Shown one piece after another: positions 1-8,961 of a stretch of DNA of 64,000 nt. Below the pieces are notes generated by a model. The model did no database searches. It saw nothing but the letters and a program-made list of their open reading frames with translations, and was not told the DNA's origin. Made by a program: the position numbers and the translations under genes. Source of the DNA: Duganella flavida (GTDB taxonomy: Bacteria; Pseudomonadota; Gammaproteobacteria; Burkholderiales; Burkholderiaceae_D); assembly GCF_009857445.1 (NCBI RefSeq), contig NZ_WWCN01000001.1, positions 434,001 to 498,000 on the forward strand, written 5' to 3'. How positions within the stretch are numbered: position 1 is the first letter of the stretch; every line of letters begins with the position of its first letter.

Positions 1-65
1 TCCAGCTGATTCAATTGGAACTGCAACGTCGGTAAAACGCTACAAATACGACACAGACGACAAAG

Positions 66-121
66 GAGCCAAAGCCGAAAGTTTCCCCTTTTTCAAGGGG
101 AAACCTTCTCAGCTTTGGCTC
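66..121 (-). promoter_or_regulatory. rplL-rpoB intercistronic stem-loop
   Basis: On the minus strand GAGCCAAAGC (positions 121-112) pairs with GCTTTGGCTC (75-66). Inside it a second stem forms from GTTTCCCC and GGGGAAAC. There is no long U tract, so this looks like an attenuator or RNase III processing hairpin between rplL and the downstream rpoB, as known for this operon in E. coli, rather than a full terminator. Nothing else is seen in 1-161, and rpoB itself begins beyond base 1. Confidence 0.6.
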
Positions 122-161
122 TTGGTTGCTAAGCACACGTCTTAGCCACCGGTACCGCTAA

Positions 162-533
162 TTACTTCAGGTCGGCCTTGGCGCCAGCTTCTTCCAGCTT
201 TTTCTTAGCGGCTTCAGCGTCAGCTTTCGACAGGGCTTCTTTTACGGTTTTTGGTGCGCCATCAACCACGTCTTTGGCTTCTTTCAGGCCCAAACCGGTG
301 ATTTCGCGAACTGCTTTAATCACGCCAACTTTGTTCGCGCCGACTTCGGTCAGAACCAGGTTGAATTCGGTTTGCTCTTCAGCAGCAGCAGCAACAGCGC
401 CGCCAGCAGCTGGAGCGGCCATTGCAGCAGCCGATACGCCGAATTTTTCTTCGAACAGTTTGACCAGTTCGTTCAGTTCCAGTACGGACAGTTCGGAAAC
501 TGCGTTCAGGATGTCTTCTTTGCTAATTGCCAT
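162..533 (-). CDS. rplL: 50S ribosomal protein L7/L12
   Basis: This is the flexible stalk protein of the large ribosomal subunit, which recruits the translational GTPases. The 123-residue product begins MAISKEDI, has an N-terminal dimerisation helix pair (about 1-33), an Ala-rich hinge (about 34-54) and the conserved C-terminal domain (55-123) with [14 protein letters not shown]. The ATG at 533 is chosen because TTGGAGTT precedes it at good spacing; an in-frame start 12 bases upstream would add four residues with no family support. It is the last gene before rpoB and sits 94 bases after rplJ, the usual L10-L7/L12 pairing. Confidence 0.97.
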   Translation of the reverse strand: MAISKEDILNAVSELSVLELNELVKLFEEKFGVSAAAMAAPAAGGAVAAAAEEQTEFNLVLTEVGANKVGVIKAVREITGLGLKEAKDVVDGAPKTVKEALSKADAEAAKKKLEEAGAKADLK

Positions 534-627
534 TTGAAACTCCAATAATTTTTTGATTCGTTAATACATCAGAATGCTACTTGATAAAAAACCCGCGCCG
601 CCAGCAATGGTGGCGCGCAGCGGCCTA

Positions 628-1164
628 TTAGGCTGCTGGGGCTTCTTCTGCTGCTGCTTCGGCAGCGGCAGGAGCGCCTTCGGATTTTTTCGCTGCCAGA
701 GCAGCCAGACCACGTGCAAAGCCCGAAACCGGAGCCAGCATAACGCCCAACAACTGCGAGAGCAGAACTTCACGGCTAGGAATGCTCGCCAACGCAGCAA
801 CAGCAGCTTTATCCAGCTGTTTGCCTGCGAAGTTACCGGCAGTGATGACCAGTTTGTCGTTGGTTTTAGCGAAGTCGTTGATGACTTTAGCTGCTGCAAC
901 GGCATCGTCCGAGATCGAGTAGATCAGAGGACCGGTCATGCTGTCTGCCAGGGCGGCAAATTGCGTGCCTTCAACGGCGCGACGAGCGAGGGTGTTTTTC
1001 AACACTCGCAGGTACACGCCTTGAGCGCGCGCTTTGGCACGGAGTTGCGTCAAGTGAGCAACCTGGATGCCACGATACTCGGCCACGACGATAGTTTGCG
1101 CAGTTGCTACTTTTGCGGAAACTTCGGCGACGACGGCCTTTTTGTCATTCAGATTGAGACCCAC
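628..1164 (-). CDS. rplJ: 50S ribosomal protein L10
   Basis: L10 forms the base of the ribosomal stalk, binds 23S rRNA through its N-terminal domain and holds L7/L12 dimers on its C-terminal helix. The 178-residue product starts at a GTG (1162-1164) preceded by AAGGAGATTGACC; reading on to an upstream ATG would add 18 residues unlike the family. The N-terminal [14 protein letters not shown] and the internal VAEYRG match L10. The tail is Ala/Glu-rich, as in betaproteobacterial homologues. It lies downstream of rplA after a 257-base leader, where autogenous control by L10 is known to act. Confidence 0.96.
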   Translation of the reverse strand: MGLNLNDKKAVVAEVSAKVATAQTIVVAEYRGIQVAHLTQLRAKARAQGVYLRVLKNTLARRAVEGTQFAALADSMTGPLIYSISDDAVAAAKVINDFAKTNDKLVITAGNFAGKQLDKAAVAALASIPSREVLLSQLLGVMLAPVSGFARGLAALAAKKSEGAPAAAEAAAEEAPAA

Positions 1165-1421
1165 GGTCAATCTCCTTAAATGATGTCCGGCGAAATTGCC
1201 GGTCATCGGTTCGAACAACGGCGTCCGAGGTTAGGAGTCCAATGGACTGCAAAACTTGATCGGGAACACCATCTGCGTTGGGTGAGACATTCAATTAACC
1301 GGGTGCCTACCTGATGCACCTGGCCCAACGGTCTTTGATTGCGGCTGCTGCCGAAACAGCAGCCATCCCAAAGAACTGCCTCATGCGGCACGACGGCCAC
1401 ACAAGGACTTAAACTTAAAAC
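1165..1421 (-). promoter_or_regulatory. rplJ 5' leader (L10 leader type)
   Basis: These 257 untranslated bases separate rplA from rplJ. On the minus strand the segment contains TTGGGCCAGGTGC and, further on, CACCCAACG, which can pair to form the long-range stem expected of an L10-binding leader. A separate GGCTGCTG/CAGCAGCC hairpin lies nearer rplA. By analogy with the known L10 leader, binding of L10-L7/L12 here would repress its own translation. The structure is read by eye and not folded computationally. Confidence 0.5.
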
Positions 1422-2117
1422 TTAGGCTGCCAGCGAAGCTTGGTCAACACGGACGCCAGCGCCCATGGTCGACGACAGCGACACTTTACGCAGGTACACG
1501 CCTTTCGACGATGCTGGCTTAGCTTTGTTCAGTGCGTCGATCAGGGCAACCAGGTTGCTCTTCAGATCTGCGTCAGCGAACGATTTGCGGCCGATGGTCG
1601 CGTGGATGATACCGGCTTTGTCGGTACGGTACTGAACTTGACCGGCTTTCGCGTTTTTCACGGCGGTAGCGACGTCAGGGGTTACGGTGCCGACTTTCGG
1701 GTTAGGCATCAGGCCACGTGGGCCCAGGATCTGACCCAGGGTACCAACGATACGCATGGTGTCTGGCGAAGCGATGACGATATCGAAAGGCATGTCGCCG
1801 GCTTTGACGCGCTCAGCCAGGTCTTCCATACCAACGACGTCAGCGCCAGCTGCTTTAGCGGCTTCAGCTTTGTCGCCCGAAGCGAACACTGCTACGCGAA
1901 CGGTTTTACCGGTGCCTGCTGGCAGAACTACGGAACCACGAACCACCTGGTCCGACTTCTTAGGATCCACGCCCAGTTGTACCGACACGTCGATCGATTC
2001 ATTGAACTTGGCGGTTGCCAGTTCTTTGATCAGAGCAACAGCGTTGTCGAACGAGTAGTTCTTGGTGGTGTCAACTTTGGCCTTGATGGCTTGTGCGCGT
2101 TTGGACAGTTTAGCCAT
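1422..2117 (-). CDS. rplA: 50S ribosomal protein L1
   Basis: L1 binds 23S rRNA at the E-site side of the ribosome and represses the L11-L1 mRNA. The product has 231 residues, the normal length, beginning [16 protein letters not shown] and containing the signature [12 protein letters not shown] in the middle of the protein. It starts two bases after the rplK stop, so the two are translationally coupled as in other bacteria. Confidence 0.98.
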   Translation of the reverse strand: MAKLSKRAQAIKAKVDTTKNYSFDNAVALIKELATAKFNESIDVSVQLGVDPKKSDQVVRGSVVLPAGTGKTVRVAVFASGDKAEAAKAAGADVVGMEDLAERVKAGDMPFDIVIASPDTMRIVGTLGQILGPRGLMPNPKVGTVTPDVATAVKNAKAGQVQYRTDKAGIIHATIGRKSFADADLKSNLVALIDALNKAKPASSKGVYLRKVSLSSTMGAGVRVDQASLAA

Positions 2118-2119
2118 GA

Positions 2120-2551
2120 TTACAGACCTTCCACGGTGATGCCCATCGAACGAGCCGAGCCAGCGATGGTGCGTACAGCAGCATCCAGATCAGCAGCGGT
2201 CAGGTCAGGGGTTTTCAGTTTAGCGATTTCTTCAGCTTGAGCACGGGTCAGCTTACCGACTTTGTCGGTATGTGGCTTCGGCGAACCTTTGGTCACGCCC
2301 GAGTGCTTCTTGATCAGGAAGGTTGCTGGTGGGGTCTTCATCACGAAGGTGAAGGACTTGTCAGCGAACGCAGTGATCACGACTGGGATAGGCATGCCTG
2401 GTTCCATACCTTGGGTCTGCGCGTTGAACGCTTTGCAGAATTCCATGATGTTCAGACCGCGTTGACCCAGAGCTGGACCGATCGGTGGGGATGGGTTTGC
2501 TTTACCAGCTGGCACTTGCAGCTTGATAAAACCAATGATTTTCTTTGCCAT
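2120..2551 (-). CDS. rplK: 50S ribosomal protein L11
   Basis: L11 binds the GTPase-associated centre of 23S rRNA and is needed for RelA activation. The 143-residue product carries the N-terminal motif [19 protein letters not shown], with the proline pair near residues 22-23, and a C-terminal rRNA-binding domain ending [10 protein letters not shown]. It is the first gene of the L11-L1 pair, 120 bases downstream of nusG, with a potential leader hairpin in that spacer. Confidence 0.98.
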   Translation of the reverse strand: MAKKIIGFIKLQVPAGKANPSPPIGPALGQRGLNIMEFCKAFNAQTQGMEPGMPIPVVITAFADKSFTFVMKTPPATFLIKKHSGVTKGSPKPHTDKVGKLTRAQAEEIAKLKTPDLTAADLDAAVRTIAGSARSMGITVEGL

Positions 2552-2582
2552 GATGGCTCCTATCTTGGATATGAGTAGTAGC

Positions 2583-2612
2583 GCCCCACCATGCGCAGTT
2601 GCAGGGCGGGGC
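2583..2612 (-). promoter_or_regulatory. hairpin in nusG-rplK spacer
   Basis: On the minus strand GCCCCGCC (2612-2605) pairs with GGTGGGGC (2590-2583) around a 14-base loop, 31 bases before the rplK start. No U tract follows. It may be a processing site or part of the rplKA leader; its function is not shown. Confidence 0.35.
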
Positions 2613-2671
2613 TCCTCTTTTGCCAGAATTCACTAGGGTTTTGACACCGTCGCCCGTTCTGGCGAACGGCC

Positions 2672-3286
2672 TTATACTTTTTCGACTTGGCCGAATTCGA
2701 GTTCGACTGGCGTTGCGCGGCCAAAAATCGTGACCGAGACGCGCACTTTCGATTTCTCGTAGTTGACTTCCTCAACATTGCCGTTGAAGTCAGTGAACGG
2801 ACCGTCCTTGATACGGACTTGCTCGCCCACTTCGTACAGCACTTTCGGCCGTGGCTTCTCGACGCCTTCTTGCATCTGCTGCATGATCTTGTCGATCTCG
2901 CGTGCAGGAATCGGAGTAGGCTTGTTCGATTTGCCGCCGATGAAGCCGGTGACTTTCGAGGTGTTTTTCACCAAGTGCCAGGTTTCGTCGGTCATTTCCA
3001 TTTCCACCAGCACATAGCCAGGGAAGAAACGACGTTCGGTGACCGACTTTTGACCGTTCTTGACTTCGACCACTTCTTCGGTCGGCACCAGAATCTGGCC
3101 AAATTGTTCTTGCATGCCGGCGCGTTCGACACGCTCGGTCAGCGCGCGCTGCACGCTTTTTTCCATACCGGAATACGCATGCACAACGTACCAGCGCTTG
3201 TTGCTCACCGGTACGCTGATTGGCGCTGCGCCAGCGTCTTGCTCAGGGACTGCACCCTGAGCGTCATCTTGCACATTTTCGCTCAT
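2672..3286 (-). CDS. nusG: transcription termination/antitermination factor NusG
   Basis: NusG binds the RNA polymerase clamp and couples transcription to Rho and to ribosomes. The product has 204 residues, somewhat longer than E. coli NusG because of an acidic, low-complexity N-terminal extension of about 28 residues. The NGN domain starts at [16 protein letters not shown] and contains [12 protein letters not shown]. The KOW domain follows [13 protein letters not shown]. Its ATG overlaps the secE stop by one base (TAATG), so translation is coupled. Confidence 0.97.
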   Translation of the reverse strand: MSENVQDDAQGAVPEQDAGAAPISVPVSNKRWYVVHAYSGMEKSVQRALTERVERAGMQEQFGQILVPTEEVVEVKNGQKSVTERRFFPGYVLVEMEMTDETWHLVKNTSKVTGFIGGKSNKPTPIPAREIDKIMQQMQEGVEKPRPKVLYEVGEQVRIKDGPFTDFNGNVEEVNYEKSKVRVSVTIFGRATPVELEFGQVEKV

Positions 3287-3669
3287 TATTTTCGTATGCC
3301 CAGAATGACGTCGTACAACAGGAATTCCAAGGTCTTATCCGTGCCCCACAGGAACACCGCCATCACCAGCACAAAGGCAAACACGATGCCCGTGATCTGG
3401 GTTGCTTCGCGACGGGTAGGCCACACGACCTTTTTCGTCTCGCGAACGGCTTCTTTAGCGAAATTCAGGAACTCACGGCCAGTCGACGAAGTCCACAAGA
3501 TCAAAACGGCAAAAGCCAAACCAGCCACAAGTGCGCCTGCGCGTACCAGAGCTGGTTTGTCCGACAGGTAGTAAAAACCTATCACGCCTGCGATTGCAAC
3601 GACAATTGCCAGTGCAACCTTAATCTTGTCATTCGACGTGCTGACAGTCTGCACGGATTGATTAGACAT
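3286..3669 (-). CDS. secE: preprotein translocase subunit SecE
   Basis: SecE is the essential clamp of the SecYEG channel in the inner membrane. The 127-residue product has three predicted membrane helices (about 17-37, 44-62 and 93-114), the long proteobacterial form. The conserved amphipathic stretch with [17 protein letters not shown] precedes the last helix. The gene follows tRNA-Trp directly and is coupled to nusG, the standard arrangement. Confidence 0.96.
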   Translation of the reverse strand: MSNQSVQTVSTSNDKIKVALAIVVAIAGVIGFYYLSDKPALVRAGALVAGLAFAVLILWTSSTGREFLNFAKEAVRETKKVVWPTRREATQITGIVFAFVLVMAVFLWGTDKTLEFLLYDVILGIRK

Positions 3670-3705
3670 TTATATTTTACTTTCGGTGCCCTGCACCAGA
3701 TTCGG

Positions 3706-3781
3706 TGGCAGGGGCGGAGGGCCTCGAACCCCCAACCTTCGGTTTTGGAGACCGACGCTCTGCCAATTGAGCTACGCCCCT
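3706..3781 (-). tRNA. tRNA-Trp (CCA)
   Basis: A 76-base cloverleaf with encoded CCA end. The acceptor AGGGGCG pairs with CGCCCCT, the anticodon loop is TCTCCAAAA with anticodon CCA, and the T arm carries GGTTCGAGGCC. It sits between tuf and secE as in E. coli and other proteobacteria and is driven by the promoter at 3812-3840. Confidence 0.97.
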
Positions 3782-3811
3782 ACATAAACCCTGAAACTAC
3801 AAAGGAGTCGG

Positions 3812-3840
3812 ATTATACCACCCGGACGCCCGGGTGGCAA
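3812..3840 (-). promoter_or_regulatory. sigma-70 promoter of tRNA-Trp-secE-nusG
   Basis: On the minus strand TTGCCA (3840-3835) and a consensus TATAAT (3817-3812) are separated by exactly 17 bases. The spacer, together with the -35 end, forms a near-perfect palindrome (CCACCCGG-gcgt-CCGGGTGG at 3818-3837). The expected start point lies about 25 bases before tRNA-Trp. Confidence 0.75.
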
Positions 3841-3852
3841 TCTTGCTTCCTA

Positions 3853-5043
3853 TTAGGCGATGATCTTAGCAACCACGCCTGCGCCTACGGTACGGCCACC
3901 TTCACGGATAGCGAAACGCAGACCTTCTTCCATCGCGATCGGGTTGATCAGCTTAACGGTGATCGACACGTTGTCGCCTGGCATAACCATTTCTTTGTCC
4001 GCTGGCAGTTCGATCGAACCGGTCACGTCAGTCGTACGGAAGTAGAACTGTGGACGATAGTTGTTGAAGAACGGAGTGTGACGACCGCCTTCGTCTTTCG
4101 ACAGAACATAGATCTCGCCGGTGAAGTGGTTGTGCGGCTTGATCGAGCCTGGTTTTGCCAGAACTTGACCACGTTGCACGTCTTCACGCTTGGTGCCGCG
4201 CAGCAGCAGACCAACGTTGTCGCCTGCTTGACCTTGGTCCAGCAGTTTGCGGAACATTTCCACGCCGGTGCAGGTGGTTTTGACGGTGTCGATGATGCCG
4301 ACGATTTCGATCTCTTCGCCGACTTTGACGATACCGCGCTCAACACGACCGGTCACCACGGTGCCGCGACCCGAGATCGAGAACACGTCTTCTACTGGCA
4401 TCAGGAAGGCGCCGTCCACTGCGCGCTCTGGCGTAGGGATGTACGAATCCAGTGCATCGGCCAGCGCCATGATGGCTTGCTCGCCCAGAGGACCGGTGTC
4501 GCCGTCCAGTGCTTTACGTGCCGAACCTTTGATGATAGGCAGGTCGTCGCCTGGGAACTCGTATTTCGAAAGCAACTCACGCACTTCCATTTCAACCAGT
4601 TCCAGCAGCTCTTCGTCATCCACCAGATCGCACTTGTTCAGGAACACGACGATGTATGGAACGCCAACTTGGCGAGCCAGCAGGATGTGTTCGCGGGTCT
4701 GTGGCATTGGGCCGTCCGCTGCGGAGCACACCAGGATCGCGCCGTCCATCTGCGCTGCACCGGTAATCATGTTTTTGATGTAGTCGGCGTGGCCTGGGCA
4801 GTCTACGTGAGCGTAGTGACGTGCCGCGGTTTCGTACTCGACGTGAGCGGTGTTGATGGTGATGCCGCGTGCTTTTTCTTCTGGAGCAGCGTCGATCTGG
4901 TCGTAGGCTTTAGCTTCGCCGCCGAATTTTTTCGACAGAACGGTTGCAATTGCTGCGGTCAGGGTGGTCTTGCCGTGGTCGACGTGGCCGATGGTGCCGA
5001 CGTTAACGTGCGGCTTGGTCCGCTCGAATTTCTCTTTTGCCAT
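3853..5043 (-). CDS. tuf: translation elongation factor EF-Tu
   Basis: EF-Tu is the GTPase that delivers aminoacyl-tRNA to the ribosome. The 396-residue product has normal length. It carries the P-loop GHVDHGKTT (residues 19-26), the switch region [20 protein letters not shown] and the guanine motif NKCD, followed by the two beta-barrel domains. The ATG is preceded by TTAGGAGTC. It is co-directional with the upstream tRNA genes and is probably one of two tuf copies in the genome; the second, next to fusA, would be outside this window. Confidence 0.98.
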   Translation of the reverse strand: MAKEKFERTKPHVNVGTIGHVDHGKTTLTAAIATVLSKKFGGEAKAYDQIDAAPEEKARGITINTAHVEYETAARHYAHVDCPGHADYIKNMITGAAQMDGAILVCSAADGPMPQTREHILLARQVGVPYIVVFLNKCDLVDDEELLELVEMEVRELLSKYEFPGDDLPIIKGSARKALDGDTGPLGEQAIMALADALDSYIPTPERAVDGAFLMPVEDVFSISGRGTVVTGRVERGIVKVGEEIEIVGIIDTVKTTCTGVEMFRKLLDQGQAGDNVGLLLRGTKREDVQRGQVLAKPGSIKPHNHFTGEIYVLSKDEGGRHTPFFNNYRPQFYFRTTDVTGSIELPADKEMVMPGDNVSITVKLINPIAMEEGLRFAIREGGRTVGAGVVAKIIA

Positions 5044-5071
5044 TTTAGACTCCTAACGATTTGGTGTGATT

Positions 5072-5087
5072 GGCAGGGAACCCTGCC
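5072..5087 (-). promoter_or_regulatory. palindrome in the tuf leader
   Basis: GGCAGGG and CCCTGCC form a 7-bp stem with a 2-base centre, about 30 bases upstream of the tuf start and downstream of tRNA-Thr. It lacks a U tract and is probably an RNA processing or leader structure in the tRNA-tuf transcript. Confidence 0.35.
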
Positions 5088-5127
5088 CAACTTTGATAGT
5101 GCTACCGTACTGCCGTACTGCGTATTC

Positions 5128-5202
<75 letters not shown>

Positions 5203-5259
5203 TTATTGTGTACTGCGCTTTACAACTGCGATGCTTGCGCATCTGAATTGCAACAACAC

Positions 5260-5333
5260 TGGAGCGGGTGAAGGGAATCGAACCCTCGTCATAAGCTTGG
5301 AAGGCTTCAGCTCTACCATTGAGCTACACCCGC
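5260..5333 (-). tRNA. tRNA-Gly (TCC)
   Basis: A 74-base cloverleaf with encoded CCA. The acceptor GCGGGTG pairs with CACCCGC, the loop CTTCCAA gives anticodon TCC, and the T arm has GGTTCGATTCC. It is the second gene of the tRNA-tuf unit. Confidence 0.96.
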
Positions 5334-5392
5334 GAGGTATTGGTTCAATTCAATTCATTTTTACTACGCCACTCAGTCTTCTTGCAAAAACT

Positions 5393-5477
5393 TGGTGGAG
5401 GGGACTGGATTCGAACCAGTGTACTCTGAGAGAACGGATTTACAGTCCGTCGCCTTTAACCACTCGGCCACCCCTCC
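5393..5477 (-). tRNA. tRNA-Tyr (GTA)
   Basis: An 85-base class II tRNA with a long variable arm and encoded CCA. The acceptor GGAGGGG pairs with CCCCTCC, the anticodon is GTA in CTGTAAA, and the T arm has GGTTCGAATCC. It is the first gene of the tRNA-tuf unit, starting 14 bases after the -10 box of the promoter at 5492-5520. Confidence 0.96.
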
Positions 5478-5491
5478 GCGAGGAACCGCAG

Positions 5492-5520
5492 AGTATGAAG
5501 CAATTTTTCTGTGACGTCAA
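5492..5520 (-). promoter_or_regulatory. sigma-70 promoter of tRNA-Tyr-Gly-Thr-tuf
   Basis: On the minus strand TTGACG (5520-5515) and CATACT (5497-5492) are 17 bases apart. A GC-rich discriminator (CTGCGG) follows, the kind associated with stringent control of stable RNA promoters. The tRNA-Tyr 5' end lies 14 bases beyond the -10 box. Confidence 0.7.
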
Positions 5521-5619
5521 CCCTGTTTTCAACACCGCGTAAATCTTTTCCGGCGCTGTTCAGAGTAACGTCTGCTTCGGGGCGAGATTTTAAACGCACC
5601 AACTGCGATTGTGCAAGTG

Positions 5620-5649
5620 TTGTTTTTACGTTGCATGATTTCCTATACA
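5620..5649 (+). promoter_or_regulatory. candidate promoter of the GGDEF-EAL gene
   Basis: TTGTTT (5620-5625) and TATACA (5644-5649) are separated by 18 bases. Any start codon upstream of about 5656 would lie before the predicted transcript start, which supports the TTG at 5686 as the translation start of the next gene. Confidence 0.5.
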
Positions 5650-5685
5650 ATCGACCGGTCCCTAGAGATCCTTGGAGCCCTGCAT

Positions 5686-8600
5686 TTGAACAATCGTAGT
5701 GGTCGCTGGCCTATCCTCCTGCTCGCCAATCTGGCCCTGTGGGCCGCGTATTTCCTTGCTGGCCGCCTCGGCCTGCTGCTGGCGCTGCCGCCGGGGTATG
5801 CCTCTCCTATCTTCCTCCCCGCCGGTATTGCGCTGGCTGCCTGCGTGGTGGGCGGCGCGCGCCTGCTGCCGGCGGTGGCGCTCGGTTCGCTGGCGGTCAA
5901 CCTGGTGATGCCGGCGCTGAGCCCGGCCGGCATCACCCGCCTGGCCGCGATCGGCGCCTGCGCGCCTGCCATCGGCGCCGCGCTGCAAGCCTGGGCTGGC
6001 AGCACCCTGTTCCGCCGCTATATCGACCAGGCCATCGGCTCCGGCCGCGACGTGGTGCGCTTCATCATGCTGGCGCTCAGCGTAACGCTGGTGTCGAGCA
6101 CCCTGTCGGTATCCGGCATGCTGTTGCTTGGCATCTTGCAGCGCGAGACGGTCGCCAACGACTGGCTGGCATGGTGGATGGGCGACACCATCGGCATCAT
6201 GCTGGCGGCGCCGCTGACCTGGATTGTCATTGGCCGTCCGCGCGCGCTGTGGGCGCGCCGCCGCACACTGGTGGGCTTGCCGCTGCTGCTGTCGGCTGCC
6301 GCCTTCATCGCCATCTATCTGCAAGCCGACCGCTGGGAAAACAACCAGCAGCTGCAAACCTTCCGCCTCAAGGCACAGCAGACCGGCGACTTGCTGCAAT
6401 CCCAGTTCAGCGAGCACGAGCGCTTCATCTATGCCATGGCCAAGGCCCTCAACGATCCGCGCCGCACCATCAACGCTGACGATTTCGGCAACCTTGCACA
6501 CGGCTATCTCGACCAGCGCCCCGAGCTGCTGTCGATGGGCTGGCTGGTGCCGGTGGCTGGCAGTGAGCGTGGCGCGTTCGAAGCCTGGGCGCGCCAGCAA
6601 GTGATGCCCGACTACGCTATCCGCGACCGCGGCGAGCCGGGCCAGCCGCTCAAGGTGGCCAGCCAGCGCGAGCGCTATTTCGCCGTGACCTTTGTCGAAC
6701 CGACCGCCGCGCGCGATTACGTCGGCCTCGATTTCCTGTCCGAAGAACGCCGCCGCGACGCGCTGGAACGCGCCATCCAGTCCGGCCAGCCGACCGCCAC
6801 CGCACCGCTGCAATTTGCCCGCACCCTGCCCGGCACTGGCTTGCTGCTGATGCAGACCGTGCACCCGAACAGCAACCACCGCCAGGCCGTCGGCTCGCTG
6901 CTGATCGCCATGCAGTTCGAGGCTTACCTCAACCAGGCGCTGAAACGCTCCGAGTTCCCGCACTTCCTGATCCGCTTTGAAGACACCGACGACGACGGCC
7001 CGCGCCGCGTGGTGCAAGACACGCTGAAACGCCCGGTGCACGCCGGCGACTACCAGCGCCAGTTGCACTTCGGCGGCCGCATCTACGAACTGACGCTGGC
7101 GCCAACACCGGCCTACCTGCAACAGCAACGCGGCTGGCAAAGCTGGACCGTGCTGACCTGCGGCTTGCTGCTGACCGGCTTGCTGGGCACCCTGATGATG
7201 CTGATCTCCGGTGAGCGCGCGCGCATTCAGGCAGAGGTGAAAGATTCCACCTCGCGCCTGCGCCAGCGCGAAGCGCGCCTGCAAGCGATCCTCAACAAAG
7301 CAGCCGACGCCATCCTCACCATCGACAGCAACGGCACCCTGATGTCGGCCAACGCCGCTGCTGGCCGCCTGTTCGGCTATGCACCGGAAAAGATGACCGA
7401 CCTGCCACTCGACAAGCTGATCCCGGTTGGCGTCGGCGAAGCAGCAGGCCTTGATGCAACAGGCCTGCTGCGCATGATCGCCTGCGGCGTCACCCACGAA
7501 TACGAACTACCCGGCTGGCGCAGCGACGGCAGCGAATTCCCGCTGGCGATGTCGGTGTCGGAAGTGGAACTGCCGGATGAGCACCTGTTCGTCGCCATCC
7601 TGCACGACCTGACCGAACAGCATCTGGCACAAGAACGCATCCATCGCCTGGCGCACCACGACACCTTGACCGGACTGGCGAATCGCCTGTCGCTCAACCT
7701 GCGCCTCGAACAGCTGCTGGCGCAAACGCGCCGCAGCGGCGGGCAGGCGGCCGTGCTGTTCATTGACCTGGACCACTTCAAGAAAATCAACGACACCCAC
7801 GGCCACGCCACCGGCGATTTGCTGCTGGTCGCCGTCTCGCAGCGCCTGCAGGAACTGCTGCGCGAAGTCGACACCATCGCCCGTCTGGGCGGCGACGAAT
7901 TCATCGTGGTGACGGACGGCGCCATCACGCCCGACGAAGCCTCCAACATCGCCGTGCGCATCGTCGACGCGCTGACCGCGCCGTATCACCTGCAAGGCAA
8001 AACCGTCCACAGCGGCGCCAGCGTCGGCGTCGCCATGTTCCCCAACGATGGCGAAGACGCCGGCACCCTGATGCGCCACGCCGACACCGCCATGTACGCC
8101 GCCAAGAGCCAGGGTCGCGGCAATTTCCAGTTCTTCTCGGAAGAGATGAACAGCGCCACCCACGAGCGCCTGATGCTGGAAAACCGCCTGTGGCAGGCAC
8201 TGGAACAAAACGAATTCGAGCTGTATCTGCAGCCGCAAATTGAGCTGGCGACCCAGCGCATCATCGGCGCCGAAGCGCTGCTGCGCTGGCACCATCCGGA
8301 GCTAGGCATGGTGAGTCCGGACCGCTTCATCCCGATCGCCGAAGAGTCAGGCCTGATCCTGCCGCTGGGCGACTGGGTGCTGCAGCGCGCCTGCAGCCTG
8401 CTGCATTCCTGGCGTTCGCCGGAGCTGTCGCACTTGCGGCTGGCGGTAAATTTGTCGGCGCGCCAGTGCCACGGCCCGGGCCTGCTGCCACATTTGGACC
8501 GCATGCTGCACAGCCATGGGATCGACCCGGCCCTGCTGGAACTGGAGATCACCGAATCGGCAGCGATGCAGGACCCGGAACGCAGCCGCGCGCTGCTGAT

Positions 8601-8949
8601 CGAATTGCGTTCGCGCGGCATTAAAGTGGCGATCGACGACTTCGGCACCGGCTACTCGTCGCTAAGTTACCTGAAGCTGTTTGAGATCGACCGCATCAAG
8701 ATCGACCGCGGTTTCGTGAAGGATATCGAGAGCGATCCGGACGACGCCGTGATCGTCGCCGCCACCATTGCGCTGGCGCATTCGCTGGGACTGGAAGTGA
8801 TTGCAGAAGGCGTAGAGACGGAAGCCCAGCGCGACTTCTTGCGCGCCAAGCAGTGCGACGAAGCGCAAGGCTATTTGTTCGCGCGCCCGATGCCGGTAGC
8901 GCAATTTGAAGCGATGGTGCGCAGCGCAAATACCGTCGTTCCGGCGTAG
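5686..8949 (+). CDS. MASE1-CHASE-PAS-GGDEF-EAL membrane protein
   Basis: This protein probably makes and/or degrades cyclic di-GMP in response to a signal at the inner membrane. The 1087-residue product has an N-terminal multi-helix MASE1-type region (about 8-225), a CHASE-like periplasmic part (about 225-450), a last membrane helix (about 485-507), a PAS domain (about 525-650), GGDEF at 735-739 and EAL at 863-865. The cyclase motif is intact and is preceded by an inhibitory RxxD site (R726, D729) five residues upstream. The EAL domain keeps NLSARQ, ELEITES and DDFGTGYSS, so both halves look catalytically competent. The TTG start is chosen because GGAG lies eight bases upstream and the promoter lies just before; ATG 5635 is the alternative. 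Ligand unknown. Confidence 0.88.
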   Translation: MNNRSGRWPILLLANLALWAAYFLAGRLGLLLALPPGYASPIFLPAGIALAACVVGGARLLPAVALGSLAVNLVMPALSPAGITRLAAIGACAPAIGAALQAWAGSTLFRRYIDQAIGSGRDVVRFIMLALSVTLVSSTLSVSGMLLLGILQRETVANDWLAWWMGDTIGIMLAAPLTWIVIGRPRALWARRRTLVGLPLLLSAAAFIAIYLQADRWENNQQLQTFRLKAQQTGDLLQSQFSEHERFIYAMAKALNDPRRTINADDFGNLAHGYLDQRPELLSMGWLVPVAGSERGAFEAWARQQVMPDYAIRDRGEPGQPLKVASQRERYFAVTFVEPTAARDYVGLDFLSEERRRDALERAIQSGQPTATAPLQFARTLPGTGLLLMQTVHPNSNHRQAVGSLLIAMQFEAYLNQALKRSEFPHFLIRFEDTDDDGPRRVVQDTLKRPVHAGDYQRQLHFGGRIYELTLAPTPAYLQQQRGWQSWTVLTCGLLLTGLLGTLMMLISGERARIQAEVKDSTSRLRQREARLQAILNKAADAILTIDSNGTLMSANAAAGRLFGYAPEKMTDLPLDKLIPVGVGEAAGLDATGLLRMIACGVTHEYELPGWRSDGSEFPLAMSVSEVELPDEHLFVAILHDLTEQHLAQERIHRLAHHDTLTGLANRLSLNLRLEQLLAQTRRSGGQAAVLFIDLDHFKKINDTHGHATGDLLLVAVSQRLQELLREVDTIARLGGDEFIVVTDGAITPDEASNIAVRIVDALTAPYHLQGKTVHSGASVGVAMFPNDGEDAGTLMRHADTAMYAAKSQGRGNFQFFSEEMNSATHERLMLENRLWQALEQNEFELYLQPQIELATQRIIGAEALLRWHHPELGMVSPDRFIPIAEESGLILPLGDWVLQRACSLLHSWRSPELSHLRLAVNLSARQCHGPGLLPHLDRMLHSHGIDPALLELEITESAAMQDPERSRALLIELRSRGIKVAIDDFGTGYSSLSYLKLFEIDRIKIDRGFVKDIESDPDDAVIVAATIALAHSLGLEVIAEGVETEAQRDFLRAKQCDEAQGYLFARPMPVAQFEAMVRSANTVVPA

Positions 8950-8961
8950 GCCGGGACGACG
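8934..8961. repeat. REP-like palindrome between convergent genes
   Basis: CGTCGTTCCGGC (8934-8945) and GCCGGGACGACG (8950-8961) pair with one G-T wobble around the loop GTAG. The element contains the stop codon of the GGDEF-EAL gene in its loop and ends directly before the stop of the HD-GYP gene, so it fills the junction. Its core resembles the repeat at 38256-38318 with compensating base changes. No U tract, so terminator activity is uncertain. Confidence 0.6.

Noticed and set aside
5662..7497. A 611-codon minus-strand frame
   Set aside because: Antisense to the N-terminal half of the GGDEF-EAL gene, with low-complexity Ala/Arg/Gln translation.
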